The position numbers and the translations under genes are program-made. A DNA stretch of 64,000 nt, from the NCBI GenBank assembly GCA_965153455.1, contig OZ234493.1, positions 9,848,213 through 9,912,212 on the forward strand, in the 5' to 3' direction. Shown here in pieces: positions 60,635-64,000 of the stretch (position 1 is the first letter of the stretch; each line of letters begins with the position of its first letter). Source of the stretch: Sphagnum compactum (taxonomy: Eukaryota > Bryophyta > Sphagnopsida > Sphagnales). Under the pieces are notes generated by a model that was not told the origin of the DNA, did no database searches, and saw only the letters and a list, made by a program, of their open reading frames with translations.

Positions 60635-61287
60635 GAAGTTCAAGCTCTGATGATGTTCCCCTCATATACTCTCACACAACACAAGTTCCACTCCTGGGGA
60701 TATAACATCAATATAACCTCATGAAACTCCAGAGTTCAGAAAGAGGAAACAAGCATGCAGTTTGTGCGCAGGATATATGCAACATTTTCTGAGGACCCAT
60801 GCAAGGCACAAAAACAACAGAGATGGATACATGGATTCCAGACCCACGGATACATGACACTTTATAACCGGAAGTAGTAGACAACCTCCGCGTAAAATGT
60901 GTTCATAGACTGGGCCCTAAGTTACAAGCCGCCATACTGGCTGGAAAGACACAGCCAGTGTTAGGAACTGGATTTGTGCAGATAGAACTGTATGTATAGT
61001 ATACCAAAAACAGCTTAGTCAAGCTACTCTCTGCTGATGATCATCCTCAGAAGAGTAAGTAGACTACAAAAATCTCCTGCATCCACAGCTACCAACTTCA
61101 CACCCATTTCACAAGTACCACCATCCCAGGAACCACGAAAACAGCTATGACAACAAACAATGTGGAACTTAGTTGAGGAGAAAACCAGTTCAAACGCTCC
61201 AACTGGTTTGCTCCCAAGCTGGGGGTTGGCTGTTTGTTTCCCTCATGTCCACACTGCACAGCATGAGAATGAAGATCAAGTCCAAGT
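60635..61287 (-). other. 3' untranslated region of PLATZ copy 2
   Basis: Matches 51165-51807 nearly base for base next to the coding region (for example aaaccagttcaaacgctcca and 'cccaagctgggggttggc'). It is better conserved than the coding region itself. Frames at 61098-61307 and 61160-61393 are not genes, because indels change the frame between the copies. Confidence 0.6.
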
Positions 61288-61572
61288 TCAGTTCGAGATG
61301 ATGTCATACTCTTCTTTTCCTGTGGCGAGTGCCACAGCGTTCAGGATAGCTGCACGTAACAGGTTACGGTATTCCTCTGAAGAGAAGAACTGAGGCTTCG
61401 ACGGCTGGGTCACGCTAGGATGGCGCTCAACAGCTTTCGTCTTGCACTGCTCAGAGCAAAACGACCCCGTGCAGCGATGATCATTGTTCAGAACCTTTGC
61501 GCAATTCACGCACGAAAGGGGCCCGAGCGATCCTTCCGGGCTGCTTCTTCCTTCTTTCTGGGCACTAGACAT
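61288..61572 (-). CDS. Truncated PLATZ paralogue: C-terminal cysteine finger only
   Basis: A 94-residue frame that starts MSS like copy 1 but continues directly into 'EGRSSPEGSLGP', which matches copy 1 near residues 150-161. About 145 residues holding the N-terminal zinc-binding region and the core are gone, and the frame is kept. The C4 finger remains: Cys21-x2-Cys24 and Cys39-x3-Cys43, with the extra Cys34 also kept. The tail ('LRAAILNAVALATGKEEYDI') resembles copy 1 but ends 'ISN'. Protein identity in the shared part is roughly half by eye, with all zinc ligands kept. It could be a DNA-binding-deficient small protein or a dying duplicate that happens to stay open. Confidence 0.7.
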   Translation of the reverse strand: MSSAQKEGRSSPEGSLGPLSCVNCAKVLNNDHRCTGSFCSEQCKTKAVERHPSVTQPSKPQFFSSEEYRNLLRAAILNAVALATGKEEYDIISN

Positions 61573-61581
61573 TGTAAAGAC

Positions 61582-61962
61582 CTAATCACAGGTGCTGCAC
61601 ACGAATAATTAGACGCCCCAAACCACAGTAGACAGGATAATCTTCAGAGACTGCAAAACTCTGGCAGGTCCAGTATCTTCTTACCTTTTTCGACCCGTCA
61701 CAAGATGCTCAACCAGCAGTTAAAAGACGGAACAATACTAGATCTCTGAAGCTGCAACAGCAGCAGCAAGCATCTCCTGCCTGGTACCTGCAAAACCGTG
61801 AACCCACAAACAATTGTGGTGTTGATATCGTCTCCGTCAGCAAGAACTACGAGCCTGACTACATCTGCAGTTACAACACTAGTGCAATATCCTACAAGAG
61901 CAGAGAGAGGTTGCAGTGAAAGCATATATCTAAGTCTTCACAACCTCAGGGCTGTCTCTTAC
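61582..61962 (-). other. 5' UTR intron of truncated PLATZ paralogue
   Basis: Donor CG/GTAAGAG at 61962 and acceptor GTGATTAG/G at 61582 on the minus strand, 381 bp. The acceptor stands 9 bases before the ATG codon, as in copy 1 (12 bases). Confidence 0.65.
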
Positions 61963-62201
61963 CGATCACGACTCCGCTGAATCTCTGTAGAATGAAGACG
62001 AAGACGATCGCTGCATTGAAGAAGAAGAAGAAGAAGATGGGAAAACAAGGGCCCAACACAAGCCCTATGTAGTGGCTCCCGCTGTCCTGCCCAACTGAGA
62101 GACGAGATCCTCGTGCAGCGCGCCCGTTGGATGGGCGTTAGATTGGCCATTTTCCCCTAGCCCATCCATCCACGGGGCCTGGGTTTTTCTATATAAAACT
62201 A
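61963..62201 (-). promoter_or_regulatory. Promoter and first (untranslated) exon of truncated PLATZ paralogue
   Basis: A TATA-like AGTTTTATATAG lies at 62190-62200 on the minus strand, followed by a leader with a (CTT)n tract and the same donor as copy 1. The words AAACCCAGG...GGGCTAGGGG downstream of the TATA motif correspond to copy 1. The promoter looks intact. Confidence 0.55.
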
Positions 62202-62238
62202 TACTAGTGTGCCCGGAGATGTTGAATTCTGTAGTTTA

Positions 62239-62553
62239 TTGGCCTTGCCTACCAAGGCAGGAATATTGTGTTTAGATTCATTATAGAGTATCGTAGCTTA
62301 AGGGATTTTGGCCCCTAGACAATAATAGGTCCATTTTTATTTGACAATTTTTGAAAGATGATATTTTGGCTTGTGTTGAAACTTGAGATTAGTTATAGAA
62401 TAATAATAACTTGAAGGATTTTGGTTTCTTTTAGAGGCTTTTTTGAAGATTATATTTTTGCACTGTGAAATATTTGAGTTTCCATAATTCTTCTTTTGCC
62501 TTAAGATACTTTTTAATGTAATTGGAAAGACCACAGTGTGACACACCCCTTGT
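62239..62553 (+). mobile_element. MITE-like repeat, family D (copy 4)
   Basis: Begins TTGGCCTTGCCTACCAAGGC and ends GTGTGACACACCCCTTGT. It lies about 40 bp upstream of the TATA motif of the truncated PLATZ paralogue, and a family G repeat follows directly. Confidence 0.75.
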
Positions 62554-63010
62554 TAATGTAGCTTGTGCCATTCGCTCTAGTGTGAACTGGTTATCCAACT
62601 ATTTTTTCCTTCTGAAATCATTTTTTTAATTTACTTAAATTTCCAATGACAAAAACTATTCAAACTTCAATATCTCTCGCACCTGAGGTCTAAAACTTTC
62701 AAAATCACATTCATTAAATCTTTACTCATTTAGGGTTTTCTAGCAATACCAAGAGTGCATCCAAATTCCTCTATGAATTTTAGTTTCGATTTACATGAAT
62801 TTTCCATGAAAAATTTGTTCAATATTCAATCACCTCTCTACCATAGCTGAAAACATTATGAAATCAACTTGTTGTGCCCCTACTTAGGGAGGCCTTTCCA
62901 ACAATACCAATTATGAAATCAACTTGGTGTGCCTTTACCTAGGGAGGCTTTTCCAACAATACCAAGAGTGTGACAAGAGGTGTCATGGTTTGGGAGATCT
63001 CTAACAATCA
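62554..63010 (+). repeat. Dispersed repeat, family G (copy 2)
   Basis: Matches 58011-58440. It holds an internal 55-bp tandem duplication (units starting at 62856 and 62911, ttatgaaatcaactt(g)...). Confidence 0.65.
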
Positions 63011-63267
63011 AACAAACAAATTTACAAAAAAACTACCTTCCTTATAGATAGATGTCATTAAAAACATCCATTCAATTTCTTTCAATTGGAACTTTTTTAA
63101 TGGCAATTGGATAAATTGTAGTTGTGTGGAATTGTACTATGGACTTGGATAGTCCCACCCAAAGTATTTACAAGGGAAAATATTTTGACATTTGAATAAA
63201 AAAAGATAATTTAAACACATTATTACATATTTGAAGGATCTTTTGATGTTTAGGTGGAACAAGGTGA

Positions 63268-63490
63268 TTATAGCCTAAGGTCAACTTCCACATTGAAAAA
63301 ATGAATAAATAATTTTTTTCAAAATTAATTTGTTCATATAAATTTGGAATTATTACTTTTTCATAATTTATTATGATATTGTCATATGAGGATTGAAATT
63401 ATTTATATTGTAACTTGTGATAATTATGATGGAATTCAACTTCATTTTCATATTTCAAAAAAATCATTTCATTATTTTGAACATTATACC
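63268..63490 (+). repeat. Dispersed AT-rich repeat, family C (copy 3, diverged)
   Basis: Begins TTATAGCCTAAGGTCAACTT and ends at catttcattattttgaac. Same order of motifs as 6309 and 45951. Confidence 0.6.
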
Positions 63491-64000
63491 ACAAGGAATA
63501 TTAACCATACCAACCCATGTATTTGCAACTTGCATCCAAATCAACCATTTTTGCAATTACTAATATAATTATTTTTCATAACACCACATAAAAATGATTT
63601 GATGTCGCATATGCAAGTATAAAATGGTTTTAAGTTGCATATGGGTGAAAACATGATTAAAAGAGCTAGGGGCACCAAAGTAAAAGTCCTTTTCCAAGGA
63701 GTACACATGACACCTATTGTTTTTGTGTTGGTTTATAATTTTAAAATTTATTTGTTGGATACCCCTTTGACGTTGAATTTTAGATATAAATAAATTTTGA
63801 CTAAAAATTGATTTTATATCGTGTATATTATGCATTCATGCCCTTTATCACATTAACATGAACAACTTTTGTTAAAGGCACATTTTCGAAATCCATATTT
63901 TTTAAGGTCAATTTAGCATTTTCACTAGTAGAAATTGGCTAAAATGTAACCAATCTCTTTGCGACTACATGCGACTATCAGTTATTTGCAACTACATTTG
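63491..64000. other. AT-rich intergenic DNA, nothing recognised
   Basis: No supported feature. The last 45 bases carry 'gcgactacatgcgactat' and 'gcaactacatttg', possibly the start of another repeat cut off by the window edge. Confidence 0.35.

Larger units (their letters stand above)
59950..62210 (-). repeat. Duplicated genomic block, copy 2 (truncated PLATZ gene)
   Basis: Direct repeat of 50510-53330. Relative to copy 1 it carries an inserted segment with GTAGGTAG motifs (about 60230-60600) and lacks most of the coding sequence. Confidence 0.85.

Overview
This is nuclear DNA of a land plant. It is AT-rich and crowded with decayed transposons, and the recognisable genes belong to plant families with plant-style introns and AT-rich intergenic DNA. 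The spacing, the number of broken gene copies and the repeat load suggest a large genome, such as a gymnosperm or fern, but the species cannot be fixed from this window. There are no bacterial operons, CRISPR arrays or tRNA genes that I can see.

Layout. 1-5.8 kb: AT-rich DNA with a 620-bp inverted-repeat element, a GC-richer island that starts with a piece of mitochondrial-type small-subunit rRNA, and a minisatellite. 5.7-8.5 kb: a cluster of dispersed repeats. 12.1-14.5 kb: remains of a leucine-rich-repeat receptor-like protein. 15.5-16.4 kb: exons of a PEX1-like AAA ATPase, apparently broken. 17.9-21.4 and 23.4-29.7 kb: two related, decayed hAT-type transposons; the second carries a nested inverted-repeat element. 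A Ulp1-protease-like fragment lies between them. 31.5-33.2 kb: a non-autonomous hAT-like element with an 8-bp target duplication. 35.2-37.4 kb: a minus-strand gene for a plant protein of unknown function. 38.4-38.7 kb: a 100-bp tandem repeat. 40.1-41.7 kb: a pseudogene of the proteasome subunit RPN6. 45.4-49.1 kb: very AT-rich repeat DNA.

The most interesting part is 50.5-62.2 kb. A block of about 2.5 kb is present twice in direct orientation. Copy 1 (51.8-53.3 kb) encodes a full-length, divergent PLATZ zinc-finger protein. Copy 2 (61.3-62.2 kb) keeps the promoter, the 5' UTR intron and the 3' UTR, but its open frame has lost the first zinc-binding half and encodes a 94-residue protein with only the C-terminal cysteine finger. 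The 3' UTRs of the two copies are much more alike than their coding regions. Between the copies lies an 83-bp tandem repeat carrying a perfect hairpin.

Few genes look intact: PLATZ copy 1, its truncated paralogue, and possibly the 35-kb gene. They do not form a pathway. The rest is mobile-element debris and gene fragments.
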